Positions 1 through 6,009 of a stretch of 6,158 nt of DNA are shown here, one piece after another. Every line of letters starts with the position of its first letter. Position 1 is the first letter of the stretch. Below the pieces are notes generated by a model. It was not told the origin of the DNA and did not search any database. It saw only the letters and a program-made list of their open reading frames with translations. Both the position numbers and the translations under genes were made by a program. The stretch is taken from the NCBI GenBank assembly GCA_013215515.1, contig JABSPC010000515.1:1-6158 (forward strand), in the 5' to 3' direction. The DNA is from Crocinitomicaceae bacterium. GTDB lineage: Bacteria > Bacteroidota > Bacteroidia > Flavobacteriales_D > Crocinitomicaceae.

Positions 1-261
1 AATGATGTTAATGGCCCACGTTGGGTTCATCGTATAAACAAGATTGTCTGGATCGCAGTTGATGTATTTTCCTAATGCTTCTTTGGATTTCTGAAGTTGC
101 TCATTTCCCTTGTTCACGAAAAAATCAACGGGGTCTCTTTCTAAAGCCAATTGCCAATTATGATAATCCTCGAAAATCGGCTTTGGGCAAGCGCCAAACG
201 ATCCATGATTTAAATGCCTATACTCAGGGTTGAGTAAAAATTGATCTTTCAACTTGCTCAT
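1..261 (-). CDS. Class-V PLP-dependent aminotransferase, isopenicillin-N-epimerase-like (N-terminal part, cut by window edge)
   Basis: The first 87 codons of a gene that runs off the left edge can be read from the ATG at 259-261. Seen: the protein starts MSKLKDQFLLNPEYRHLNHG, followed by SFGACPKP (residues 21-28), then W37, L40-E41 and DPVDFF (43-48), and ends at the edge with NPTWAINII (79-87). Known: an N-terminal 'LNHGSFGA.P' motif, then 'E..P..F', then an 'N.T.A.N' strand-turn that contacts the cofactor phosphate, is the signature order of aminotransferase class V enzymes of the isopenicillin N epimerase (CefD)-like group. These are cytoplasmic PLP enzymes acting on amino acids. The catalytic lysine would lie beyond the window, so the substrate cannot be judged; most bacterial members do not make penicillins. 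No signal peptide is seen. The start lies 10 bp after the stop of the upstream gene on the same strand, so the two are probably one transcript. The ribosome binding site is weak, as is common in Bacteroidota. Confidence 0.85.
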   Translation of the reverse strand, partial: MSKLKDQFLLNPEYRHLNHGSFGACPKPIFEDYHNWQLALERDPVDFFVNKGNEQLQKSKEALGKYINCDPDNLVYTMNPTWAINII

Positions 262-271
262 ATTTCGAATT

Positions 272-2185
272 TTATTGTTGTGATAAATCTAATTTGTCTA
301 GTGTTTCTCTCATTGAAACCAATTTAAGACGTGTCCATTCTCTTTGGGCTATAACGGCGTTACCTTCGAGGCTTTTAATTTTATCTTTTACAGCCATCAA
401 GACAGTCCTATCATTAGGTTTAACTAAGACATCTTCGTATTTCGACCATTGCATGTGTACACCAGCATAGATGCCAAATATATTTTCTAGATCCCTGATA
501 TCTTTATCTAAATCTTTATTCAAAGAAGTGATTTCCTTAATTCGTTCCAATACTATCGGTTCTAGCTCTTTTTTCAATTGTTCACTTTGAATAGGGTAAA
601 TATCGGCATACAAGGAATTAACAGTTTCCAGAAACTCATAATTTTCAAACTTAATAAGCGAAGAAGTTGGAACTTGTTTCATGAATTTTTGAATCATTCG
701 TTCTCTATCTCGCTCAAAATTCTCGCGCAAGCCGTCAATTCCAAATGATACAAAACGAAGCTCACTGGATGCCGTATGAGAAAGGCTAAACAAGTATTTG
801 TAATCCATATAATAGAGTAAGTTGTCCAGCATTTTAATAGTTTCTTGATCGCAATTTGTTTCAGGTGCTACGTTAGTCAGTAAAAATGACTTCCCTCGGT
901 TGTGATAATGGAATTCTAACCCTAAAGAATACATCTGATAAGGGCTTACGAAATTAACTTGTCGATCACTATTACTAGAGATAATATCTAGCATTGCAAG
1001 CGTGTTTTGCCCAATTTCACCTACCATTTTAAACTCGACATTAGCTCCTTGATATGGAATCATAAAGGATTTTGGAATTAACCCATATTCTAGAGTGTCT
1101 TCCGTTGTTAGCTTTTTTGTAAGCCATTGCTTGAATGGTTCAATGCTTGAACTCTTGTCCACATATTGACCTTTATCAAGAATTTTTCTGTAATTGTTTT
1201 GATTGAGAGTGGAGGCAAAGTGATAACGGTCCTTATTCATTTGAAGATACCAAGGCGTGTACAATAGCGAGGTGTTTAATACAATCACGTCTCTTCTATA
1301 ATCTAATTTGTTCTGAACATACCAAACGGGGAATGTATCCGAATCACCTTGTGTAAATAGGAAACTCTTTTCCGGGCATCCGTACAAGAGGTTTTTAGCG
1401 CTTTGTACCTGACTTGCGGAATACCATGATTGTTTTAAAAGACCTTCTGCTAGTTTTTCTTCTTTCAGTGAGAGCAGCATATTATAGTAGTGCATGTACT
1501 CATTCCCGATTTTAAGATTTAGATCCTTGATTATAAGGGGGGGGTATTTTTCGTCGTTCTTTTTAATGTCTTTCCAATATTGCATAACGACGTTAATTTC
1601 TTCCATGAAAAGATCAACTTGAGTTTGATCTATTTTCGCATAAGAACGCAGATGTTGATTCAATCCATTATTTCTGTTTTGAATTATTTCGGAAGCAAGT
1701 TCTCCATGAGCTCTTGCTAAAATTTCTCGGTCTTCATTAGAAAAGGCTGAATACTTGGAGAGAAGATCAATTGCATCTTTAGCCCAGCTATCATAACCAT
1801 ATACAAGCATGAAATCGTACTTAGTTCTAAAATTGTAGATATTGTTTAAGTCGGCGCTGTTTGATGTTCTTACTTTTTTTACATCGACGTAATCGTCAAT
1901 ACTGAATTCCACATAATTCAACATTTCGGCCTTCCAAACTGGAACTTCAGCAGTTTTTTTTGTCGTGTAATTGTACATCGTAAGGAAGTAGCCTGAGCGC
2001 TTTTTCGCAACCCCATAGCTACAGTCTTTACATTCAAATTTCAATTTTGTGTTAAGATGTGTAAGCACCTCTTCCAAATGAGGAAAGTTGTTTCGAATTA
2101 TTCTCCGCTCATCAATACGATATGCGCTGCTATAGTTGGCATTCAAAAGGAAAACGAGGCCTATAAATAGTGACGTAAATTTCAT
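272..2185 (-). CDS. Exported 637-residue protein with a free-standing DUF2723/GT117 C-terminal-like domain
   Basis: Seen: a signal peptide (residues 1-21, K2, hydrophobic 4-15, likely cleavage after SSA21) and no other membrane segment. A CxxC pair (C52, C55) is followed by a mixed region. Residues 120-170 contain 'YGYDSW' and 'LARAHGELA', which look like a helical-repeat segment. The clearest domain spans about 226-445. It has FLFTQGDSDTFPVWY (275-289), then a strand with RRDVIVLNTSLL (297-308) and TPWYL (310-314), and a later segment with MLDII (398-402) and SLGLEFH (420-426). Known: 'LFTNGDNDTFPLWY...R.DV.VVN.SLL...WY' is the hallmark of the soluble C-terminal part of Bacteroidota DUF2723 proteins (glycosyltransferase family 117, related to TMEM260 O-mannosyltransferases). 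Their N-terminal multi-helix catalytic domain is absent here. Residues 530-637 are charged, helical and possibly coiled. Inference: a periplasmic or surface protein that binds a glycan or partner protein rather than transferring sugar. The start is fixed by the signal peptide. The coding strand contains a run of eight C at codons 215-217. Confidence 0.85.
   Translation of the reverse strand: MKFTSLFIGLVFLLNANYSSAYRIDERRIIRNNFPHLEEVLTHLNTKLKFECKDCSYGVAKKRSGYFLTMYNYTTKKTAEVPVWKAEMLNYVEFSIDDYVDVKKVRTSNSADLNNIYNFRTKYDFMLVYGYDSWAKDAIDLLSKYSAFSNEDREILARAHGELASEIIQNRNNGLNQHLRSYAKIDQTQVDLFMEEINVVMQYWKDIKKNDEKYPPLIIKDLNLKIGNEYMHYYNMLLSLKEEKLAEGLLKQSWYSASQVQSAKNLLYGCPEKSFLFTQGDSDTFPVWYVQNKLDYRRDVIVLNTSLLYTPWYLQMNKDRYHFASTLNQNNYRKILDKGQYVDKSSSIEPFKQWLTKKLTTEDTLEYGLIPKSFMIPYQGANVEFKMVGEIGQNTLAMLDIISSNSDRQVNFVSPYQMYSLGLEFHYHNRGKSFLLTNVAPETNCDQETIKMLDNLLYYMDYKYLFSLSHTASSELRFVSFGIDGLRENFERDRERMIQKFMKQVPTSSLIKFENYEFLETVNSLYADIYPIQSEQLKKELEPIVLERIKEITSLNKDLDKDIRDLENIFGIYAGVHMQWSKYEDVLVKPNDRTVLMAVKDKIKSLEGNAVIAQREWTRLKLVSMRETLDKLDLSQQ
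1537..1544 (-). repeat. Eight-base C homopolymer inside a coding sequence (G8 on plus strand)
   Basis: The plus strand has eight consecutive G here, read as eight C on the coding strand of the 637-residue protein gene, spanning codons for P215, P216 and the first base of L217. The reading frame is intact in this sequence. In an AT-rich genome a G/C run of this length is uncommon, and such runs are prone to slipped-strand changes. A one-base change would shift the frame after about one third of the protein and remove the DUF2723-like domain. Confidence 0.9.
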
Positions 2186-2272
2186 GCCTTAAAAATAGTG
2201 TAATAATCTGAAATTGATTGTGAAGAATAGTTAATTGCGGTGTAATCCTGTATGCATTGATTCGTATATTGC
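2186..2272. promoter_or_regulatory. Divergent intergenic region with weak -7-like boxes for both flanking genes
   Basis: This 87-bp AT-rich gap separates two divergently read genes and must contain both promoters unless they lie inside coding DNA. On the minus strand TATTTTTA (2190-2197) matches the Bacteroidota -7 consensus TAnnTTTG at all positions but the last, and ends four bases before the ATG of the 637-residue gene. On the plus strand TATATTGC (2265-2272) is a poorer match that directly abuts the ATG at 2273. No TTG at the usual -33 spacing is convincing for either. No operator-like palindrome was noticed. Confidence 0.35.
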
Positions 2273-3076
2273 ATGGCAATGAACGAGAATCTTAAACGTC
2301 AATATTCAGGATACTCTTCCACGTCAAAATTATGGAAGGGAACCTTGTCTGGGTTGAAACAATTCGACTTTGATCGAGACAACGGGAATTCATTTGCAGG
2401 AAGCATCGAAAAGAAATTGCGACTCGGTCATGTTGTTGAGCACTTTGTAGAATCGGAGTTGCTAAGTGATTCCAGTATTGAGATTTTAGGAAAGAACATT
2501 CAAATCTATTCTGATAAGCGAACTATTGGCGAGTATGATTTCATTATAGAAAAAGCGGGAGTTCAATATCATATTGAAGTCGTTTATAAATTCTATGTGT
2601 TTGATGAAACCGTTGGCAATTCAGACCTTGAATCCTGGATAGGACCAAACAGAAAGGATTCACTTATTCAGAAAATGGATAAGATTAAAGAGAAACAATT
2701 CCCTTTAATTCAGCGACCTGAATCTATTGGTTCACTTGCGTTACTAGGAGTTAATTCGGCCAAGGTGGAACAGCGGGTATATTTTAAGGCGAAATTATTC
2801 ATCCCCTATGGAAAGGAGGTAGCGGTTGAACCTTTGAATCAAGATTGCGTTGCTGGATTTTACGTTTCGTTTAAGGATTTGGATCAATTCAAAGGAGCTC
2901 AGTTTTTTATACCAACGAAGCATGATTGGCTGGTAGAAGCACATAGTGGCGTTGAATGGTTGAATTATGAAACCGGAAAATCAGAAATAGAAACATTAAT
3001 TGAAGAGAAACGTTCGCTTTTGGTTTGGATGAAAAGAGAAGATAGGGTAGAGACGTTCTTTGTGGTTTGGTGGTAG
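2273..3076 (+). CDS. DUF1853 family protein
   Basis: A 267-residue soluble protein with no signal peptide. Seen: LGHVVEHFVE (51-60), then KNIQIYSDKRTIGEYDF (74-90), HIEVVYKFY (100-108), SWIGPNRKDSL (121-131), K134, and KQFPL (141-145). Toward the end come FFIPTKHDWL (211-220) and a hydrophobic, tryptophan-rich tail (W252, W266, W267). Known: this order of 'LG...E', 'T.GE.DF', 'H.E...KFY', 'W.GP...D....K' and 'Q..L' fits the DUF1853 family, whose biochemical role is not established as far as I know. Inference: a GExD followed by E-x-x-x-K on adjacent strands (E87, D89, E102, K106) resembles the core of the PD-(D/E)XK nuclease fold, so a nucleic-acid role is possible but unproven. ATG at 2273 and ATG at 2279 are both usable starts, differing by two residues; neither has a clear ribosome binding site. 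The gene stands alone, divergent from the exported-protein gene and followed by a repeat-rich gap. Confidence 0.8.
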   Translation: MAMNENLKRQYSGYSSTSKLWKGTLSGLKQFDFDRDNGNSFAGSIEKKLRLGHVVEHFVESELLSDSSIEILGKNIQIYSDKRTIGEYDFIIEKAGVQYHIEVVYKFYVFDETVGNSDLESWIGPNRKDSLIQKMDKIKEKQFPLIQRPESIGSLALLGVNSAKVEQRVYFKAKLFIPYGKEVAVEPLNQDCVAGFYVSFKDLDQFKGAQFFIPTKHDWLVEAHSGVEWLNYETGKSEIETLIEEKRSLLVWMKREDRVETFFVVWW

Positions 3077-3081
3077 ATTTG

Positions 3082-3160
3082 GATTAGTCGCAATTGAGAT
3101 CAGTCGCAAGCTCCTTTTTGGATCGCTTTGCTTTTGGATCGGCTAAGGCCTTTTGGATTT
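3082..3160 (+). repeat. Degenerate direct repeats in an 8/16-nt register
   Basis: Two 12-mers differing by one base, GATTAGTCGCAA (3082-3093) and GATCAGTCGCAA (3098-3109), lie 16 bases apart. They are followed by two identical 10-mers TTTTGGATCG (3116-3125 and 3132-3141), again 16 bases apart, and a diverged third copy TTTTGGATTT at 3151-3160. Octamers starting at 3086, 3102, 3118 and 3134 stay in one 8-base register. The block starts six bases after the stop of the DUF1853 gene. Function is unknown. Confidence 0.7.
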
Positions 3161-3206
3161 TTCGATTTAATGCAAATTAAATTTTGTGTCTAAACTAAAA
3201 TTAAAC

Positions 3207-3240
3207 AGTTAATGTCTTAGTGTCCTTGTGCCTTAGCGAT
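3207..3240 (-). repeat. 8-nt-periodic intergenic repeat, copy 1 (minus orientation)
   Basis: On the plus strand three octamers in tandem, TGTCTTAG, TGTCCTTG and TGCCTTAG (3213-3236), are followed by CG. Read on the minus strand the units are CGCTAAGG, CACAAGGA, CACTAAGA and a weak CATTAACT, close to a CGCAAAGR-like consensus. A related copy in the opposite orientation is at 5840-5863. Repeats of this type are, from memory, scattered between genes in many bacterial genomes; the role is unknown. Confidence 0.7.
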
Positions 3241-3350
3241 TAAAAAAGAAAATACAGCACTAACTCCTAAATTATTGGATCAATCAATTCGCTCCGATAA
3301 GGCATTTTCTTTCTACCGACATTTGCGAATAATCTATCACAAAAGTATCG

Positions 3351-3358
3351 TACCTTTG
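3351..3358 (+). promoter_or_regulatory. -7 promoter box (TACCTTTG) for the metallophosphatase gene
   Basis: TACCTTTG is an exact match to the Bacteroidota primary-sigma -7 consensus TAnnTTTG. It lies 20 bases before the ATG at 3379, which would give a leader of about 15 nt. A TTG at 3323-3325 is upstream but 25 bases away, longer than the usual spacing of about 19-21, so the -33 element is uncertain. Confidence 0.6.
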
Positions 3359-3378
3359 GATTAGTTGATCCTTTTTGA

Positions 3379-4320
3379 ATGAAATATTTACTTTTTATTG
3401 GTGTTTTAGCAACGATTTTCTTTGGAAGTGGATTTCGCAATGAAGCACGTTTTATTGATAGTCAATTGGATGACGATTTAAATGTAGCCAAGAAAGCAGA
3501 CGATACGCTTCGGTATATTTTCATGGGGCACACGTACAGGTACAACAGTCCTGGACCATTTTATAAAGTAGATCTTCGAATACAAAATTTTGACTTCACA
3601 GATTATTCAAGAATCTGGTTGGGAGGAGATATTTTAAGTGAATCAACATTGAATCGTAATAACTTCACTTACCTGGATGGTATTTTTGATTTAGCGGCGC
3701 CATCTACGCAATTTGCTCTTGGAAATCATGATATTCGAAATGGAAATATTCAATTTTACCGCGAAGCTACAGGTAAGAAAAGCTATAATGTGTACTCGGA
3801 TCATGGAGTCGTGTCGATCTGTATGAATTCTCAATTGAATCCTAGTAATTGTGAAGACTTGAATTTACAATTTCAAATGATAAAGAACGTCTGTGATACG
3901 ATTCAGAACTCATCTCACTTGGTTCTCACAATGCACAGTTGTCTCTTTTATGGTGTTCCTAACATTCCGCCGCCAAACACTTTTGCACATTCAAATTTCG
4001 GGAATTGGAACGCGAATTGTTCAAGCTCGACACAAACATTTACAACTGCGATTTATCCAATGTTAGAAGCGGTTAAGGCAAAAGGAATAGTTGTTTACGT
4101 TATAATGGGAGATTCCGGAACGAGCACAAAACAATTCTATCAGGCATCGACAGATTCAATTAATTTCTTCGCAAGTGGAATTGGAAATTCAAAGTATTTG
4201 GATTCTGCCATTCTAGCTGCGCAACCTGTAGATCGAGTACTTGTATTTGAGCATGTTTTGGCTACTCAAGAAATGACTTGGCAATTTCAGGATTTGGATT
4301 CGCTCATTAGTACACAATAA
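3379..4320 (+). CDS. Exported calcineurin-like metallophosphoesterase, divergent metal site
   Basis: A 313-residue protein. Seen: a signal peptide (hydrophobic residues 4-16, no lipobox cysteine), then blocks matching the metallophosphoesterase order. These are FMGHTY (48-53), WLGGD (80-84), ALGNHD (113-118), TMHSCLF (184-190), VIMGDSG (241-247) and FFASGIGN (263-270). Known: the fold uses D-x-H, GD, GNH(D/E), H and a final GHxH to hold two metals. Here GD, GNHD and the single H186 are present. The first aspartate seems replaced (M49, with H51 kept), and the final GHxH position reads GDSG. Bacteroidota have secreted members with a similar 'GHxY...GGD...GNHD' pattern, so this is probably a natural subgroup rather than a damaged gene, but activity and substrate are not predictable. 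It has its own promoter box, and its last 14 bases overlap the end of the convergent T9SS gene. The start is fixed by the signal peptide and promoter spacing. Confidence 0.75.
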   Translation: MKYLLFIGVLATIFFGSGFRNEARFIDSQLDDDLNVAKKADDTLRYIFMGHTYRYNSPGPFYKVDLRIQNFDFTDYSRIWLGGDILSESTLNRNNFTYLDGIFDLAAPSTQFALGNHDIRNGNIQFYREATGKKSYNVYSDHGVVSICMNSQLNPSNCEDLNLQFQMIKNVCDTIQNSSHLVLTMHSCLFYGVPNIPPPNTFAHSNFGNWNANCSSSTQTFTTAIYPMLEAVKAKGIVVYVIMGDSGTSTKQFYQASTDSINFFASGIGNSKYLDSAILAAQPVDRVLVFEHVLATQEMTWQFQDLDSLISTQ

Positions 4321-5749
4321 ATTTCCCGCGTAATTCAGTAGTGCAAGGAGAGGTAATTCGGTAGACATACGTTCCCTGTCCAAAGGCTGAAACGTCGATG
4401 TTGACCAATTTTGACTTCTTCCCTTTGATGTATATCAATCTTCCTCTAGAATCAAAAATTTCATATGTGTAATCCAAGCATTCCTGTCCTTCTTGAAGAT
4501 AAAAGTTGATGATGTCAATTGCCGGATTTGGATAGATGAACACGTTGTTCTCTAGCGAACCCGATAATGATTCTAACAGTCCTTCTTTACTTAGTTTGAC
4601 AAAGTAGATATCGTCATCACCTGCTCCGAATGATCTTGAACTTCCAATGATTGCACATCCACCGTCTTCTGTTGCTCGAATGAAATTCCCATAATCAGAT
4701 TTATCTCCTCCCAAAGTTATAGACCAGATTTCATTTCCAAGAAGGTCTGTTTTAATTACCATTACATCCGTCTGATACGTGGTTGTGTCAACACAGGTGC
4801 TTCCAGTTAAATACAGGAATCCATCGTCGCTTAAATCAATCGATTTTCCATATTCGAATCCGGAGTTGCCGTATGTTTTTGACCAAAGTTCAACACCGTC
4901 GATGTCAAGTTTAATGAGGTTCATGTCAAAACTCCCATTTCCCGCACTTTGGGTAGATCCAATCACATAGTAGCCGTTATCATCTGCTTCCTTCACTTGA
5001 TAAGATAACTCATTTTCAGTCCCACCGTAAGTATTTGCCCAGAGTTCATTTCCGTTCGCATCGAGCTTTGCAACGAGCATATCTGAGTGAGTAGTTGTAA
5101 ACTCAAAAGTGGAATAGCGGTGAAAACCTGCATAAAGGCCTGTTACTACGAATGATCCGTTAAAAGTTTCAATAATATCGAAAGCGTAATCTTTATCTGG
5201 TCCACCAACATAAGTACGCCATTGTTCGTTGCCTAGGATGTCCGTTTTTACAATGAACATTTGTCCAAAGCTGAAAATAGTGTCGGAATTTGTGTAACCA
5301 CAGGCCACGTAGCCACCGTCCATAGTTTGTTTCACTGAAAAAAATTCTTCTCGAATAGGACCTCCATAATATTTCGTCCATTCAATTTCACCTTCTGGGT
5401 TCAGTTTCATTAAATACCCATCAAGTCGCGCAAAGCCACCGTCCCATTTATTTCCAGCCATTATATAACCTCCATCTGAAGTATGCTCGATATGCTCGGC
5501 TATGTCGTGGTGCATTTCACCGTACGTTCTTTTCCAAATGAGATTGCCTTTCCCGTCTATATTGACGATTGAAAATTGTTCAGAGCTATCAATAGAAGTG
5601 CGTTCAGTTCCTGCAAGGACATATCCTCCAAGATCATTCATTGCGAAACAGTATCCAATATCATCATTGGAACCGCCGTGAATAAATTCATCAGTTTGAG
5701 CCCATGAAATTGAGCTTGAAAGAAGAATGAAAATTAAATACAAACGCAT
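4307..5749 (-). CDS. Secreted seven-repeat beta-propeller protein with T9SS type A sorting domain
   Basis: A 480-residue protein. Seen: a signal peptide (1-17, likely cleavage SWA-Q) and then seven repeats of about 45-60 residues starting near 25, 79, 131, 184, 244, 295 and 349. Each follows the plan 'GG..D.......T.DGGY...G.T.S......D...VK.D..GN..W..TYGG', for example TSDGGYIMAG (90-99) and TMDGGYVACG (142-151). Repeat 4 is several residues longer, with a Thr-rich insertion (214-220). The last 78 residues (403-480) are a type A sorting domain: FIYPNPA (404-410), YEIFDSRGRLIY (429-440), IDVSAFGQGTYVYRI (451-465) and a final KFIVY. Known: this domain routes proteins through the type IX system across the outer membrane, usually with C-terminal processing and attachment. 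Inference: seven repeats make one closed propeller displayed on or released from the surface, with a binding or structural role; no catalytic residues are evident. C424 and C469 in the sorting domain could form a disulfide. It has its own -7 box. Confidence 0.9.
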   Translation of the reverse strand: MRLYLIFILLSSSISWAQTDEFIHGGSNDDIGYCFAMNDLGGYVLAGTERTSIDSSEQFSIVNIDGKGNLIWKRTYGEMHHDIAEHIEHTSDGGYIMAGNKWDGGFARLDGYLMKLNPEGEIEWTKYYGGPIREEFFSVKQTMDGGYVACGYTNSDTIFSFGQMFIVKTDILGNEQWRTYVGGPDKDYAFDIIETFNGSFVVTGLYAGFHRYSTFEFTTTHSDMLVAKLDANGNELWANTYGGTENELSYQVKEADDNGYYVIGSTQSAGNGSFDMNLIKLDIDGVELWSKTYGNSGFEYGKSIDLSDDGFLYLTGSTCVDTTTYQTDVMVIKTDLLGNEIWSITLGGDKSDYGNFIRATEDGGCAIIGSSRSFGAGDDDIYFVKLSKEGLLESLSGSLENNVFIYPNPAIDIINFYLQEGQECLDYTYEIFDSRGRLIYIKGKKSKLVNIDVSAFGQGTYVYRITSPCTTELRGKFIVY

Positions 5750-5753
5750 AAGG

Positions 5754-5761
5754 CAAATATA
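5754..5761 (-). promoter_or_regulatory. -7 promoter box (TATATTTG) next to the start of the T9SS gene
   Basis: Read on the minus strand, TATATTTG matches TAnnTTTG exactly and ends four bases before the ATG at 5749. With the usual distance from the -7 box to the first transcribed base, transcription would begin at or very near the A of the ATG, so the mRNA may have no leader. No TTG at the expected -33 position was found; the region there is T-rich. Confidence 0.55.
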
Positions 5762-5839
5762 GGTAGAACCTTATCAGAAAGAAAAACTTAATTCCTTGGA
5801 AGGTGAACTATTAAATTATGAGTGTGGAAGAGGTTTAAC

Positions 5840-5863
5840 CGCAGAGGCGCAAAGACACAAGTT
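5840..5863 (+). repeat. 8-nt-periodic intergenic repeat, copy 2 (plus orientation)
   Basis: Three octamers follow one another: CGCAGAGG, CGCAAAGA and CACAAGTT, preceded by TTTAAC. They share the CGCAAAGR-like pattern of the minus-strand copy at 3207-3240. The two copies face in opposite directions and bracket the phosphatase and T9SS genes. The copy lies about 90 bases upstream of the T9SS gene start. Confidence 0.65.
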
Positions 5864-5884
5864 TATATGTGGATGAGTTGTGAC

Positions 5885-5943
5885 GTAAACAGACCCTAAG
5901 GTCTGTGAATTACACCCTTAATCTATGGTTTTCAGGTGTTTAC
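5885..5943. other. Nested inverted repeats (hairpin cluster)
   Basis: A perfect 7-bp hairpin, ACAGACC (5889-5895), loop CTAA, GGTCTGT (5900-5906), sits inside an outer pair GTAAACA (5885-5891) and TGTTTAC (5937-5943). An alternative inner stem ACACC (5912-5916) with GGTGT (5935-5939) overlaps the outer pair, so the structures compete. On the minus strand it lies 66 bases past the stop of the cytochrome-like gene and could mark its transcript end, but no real T-run follows. It could equally be a protein-binding site or a structured RNA. Confidence 0.5.
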
Positions 5944-6009
5944 TTTCTCGGATATTCAGATTATATCTTTGCTCCGCTCCGTTAAAAATTAAGCAATGGT
6001 CATCGGGTT

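Larger units (their letters stand above)
3077..3378. other. Repeat-rich intergenic region, no gene
   Basis: This 302-bp gap between two plus-strand genes has no open frame of note. It holds a block of degenerate 8/16-nt-register repeats (3082-3160), a second 8-nt-periodic repeat read on the minus strand (3207-3240), and a -7 promoter box (3351-3358). The octamer GCTAAGGC at 3142-3149 has its exact reverse complement at 3230-3237, so the two repeat blocks could pair across an 80-base loop. No strong rho-independent terminator for the DUF1853 gene is visible; a three-base-pair GGC-TAAG-GCC hairpin at 3141-3150 followed by TTTT is too weak to call. Confidence 0.7.

Noticed and set aside
1954..1961. 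T8 run (A8 in the coding strand of the 637-residue gene)
   Set aside because: It encodes ordinary Lys-Lys codons, and A/T runs of this length are expected in an AT-rich genome, unlike the C8 run.
3141..3160. Possible terminator GGC-TAAG-GCC followed by TTTT
   Set aside because: The stem is only three base pairs and the T-run is four, and it overlaps the direct-repeat block, so the match is better explained by the repeats.
3082..3160. CRISPR-like array
   Set aside because: The repeat units are 8-12 bases with 4-6-base gaps and differ from each other; there are no spacers of usual length and no cas genes nearby.
4779..4970. 63-codon open frame on the plus strand
   Set aside because: It lies wholly inside the T9SS propeller gene on the other strand, has no promoter or ribosome site, and its translation looks like an antisense shadow.
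5193..5381. 62-codon open frame on the minus strand
   Set aside because: It is in another frame within the T9SS gene; its Trp- and Arg-rich translation is typical of an out-of-frame reading of the 'DGGY...W' repeats.
3207..5863. Mobile element bounded by the inverted 8-nt-periodic repeats
   Set aside because: There is no transposase or integrase between them, the copies are degenerate and lack target-site duplications that I can see; kept only as a repeat observation.
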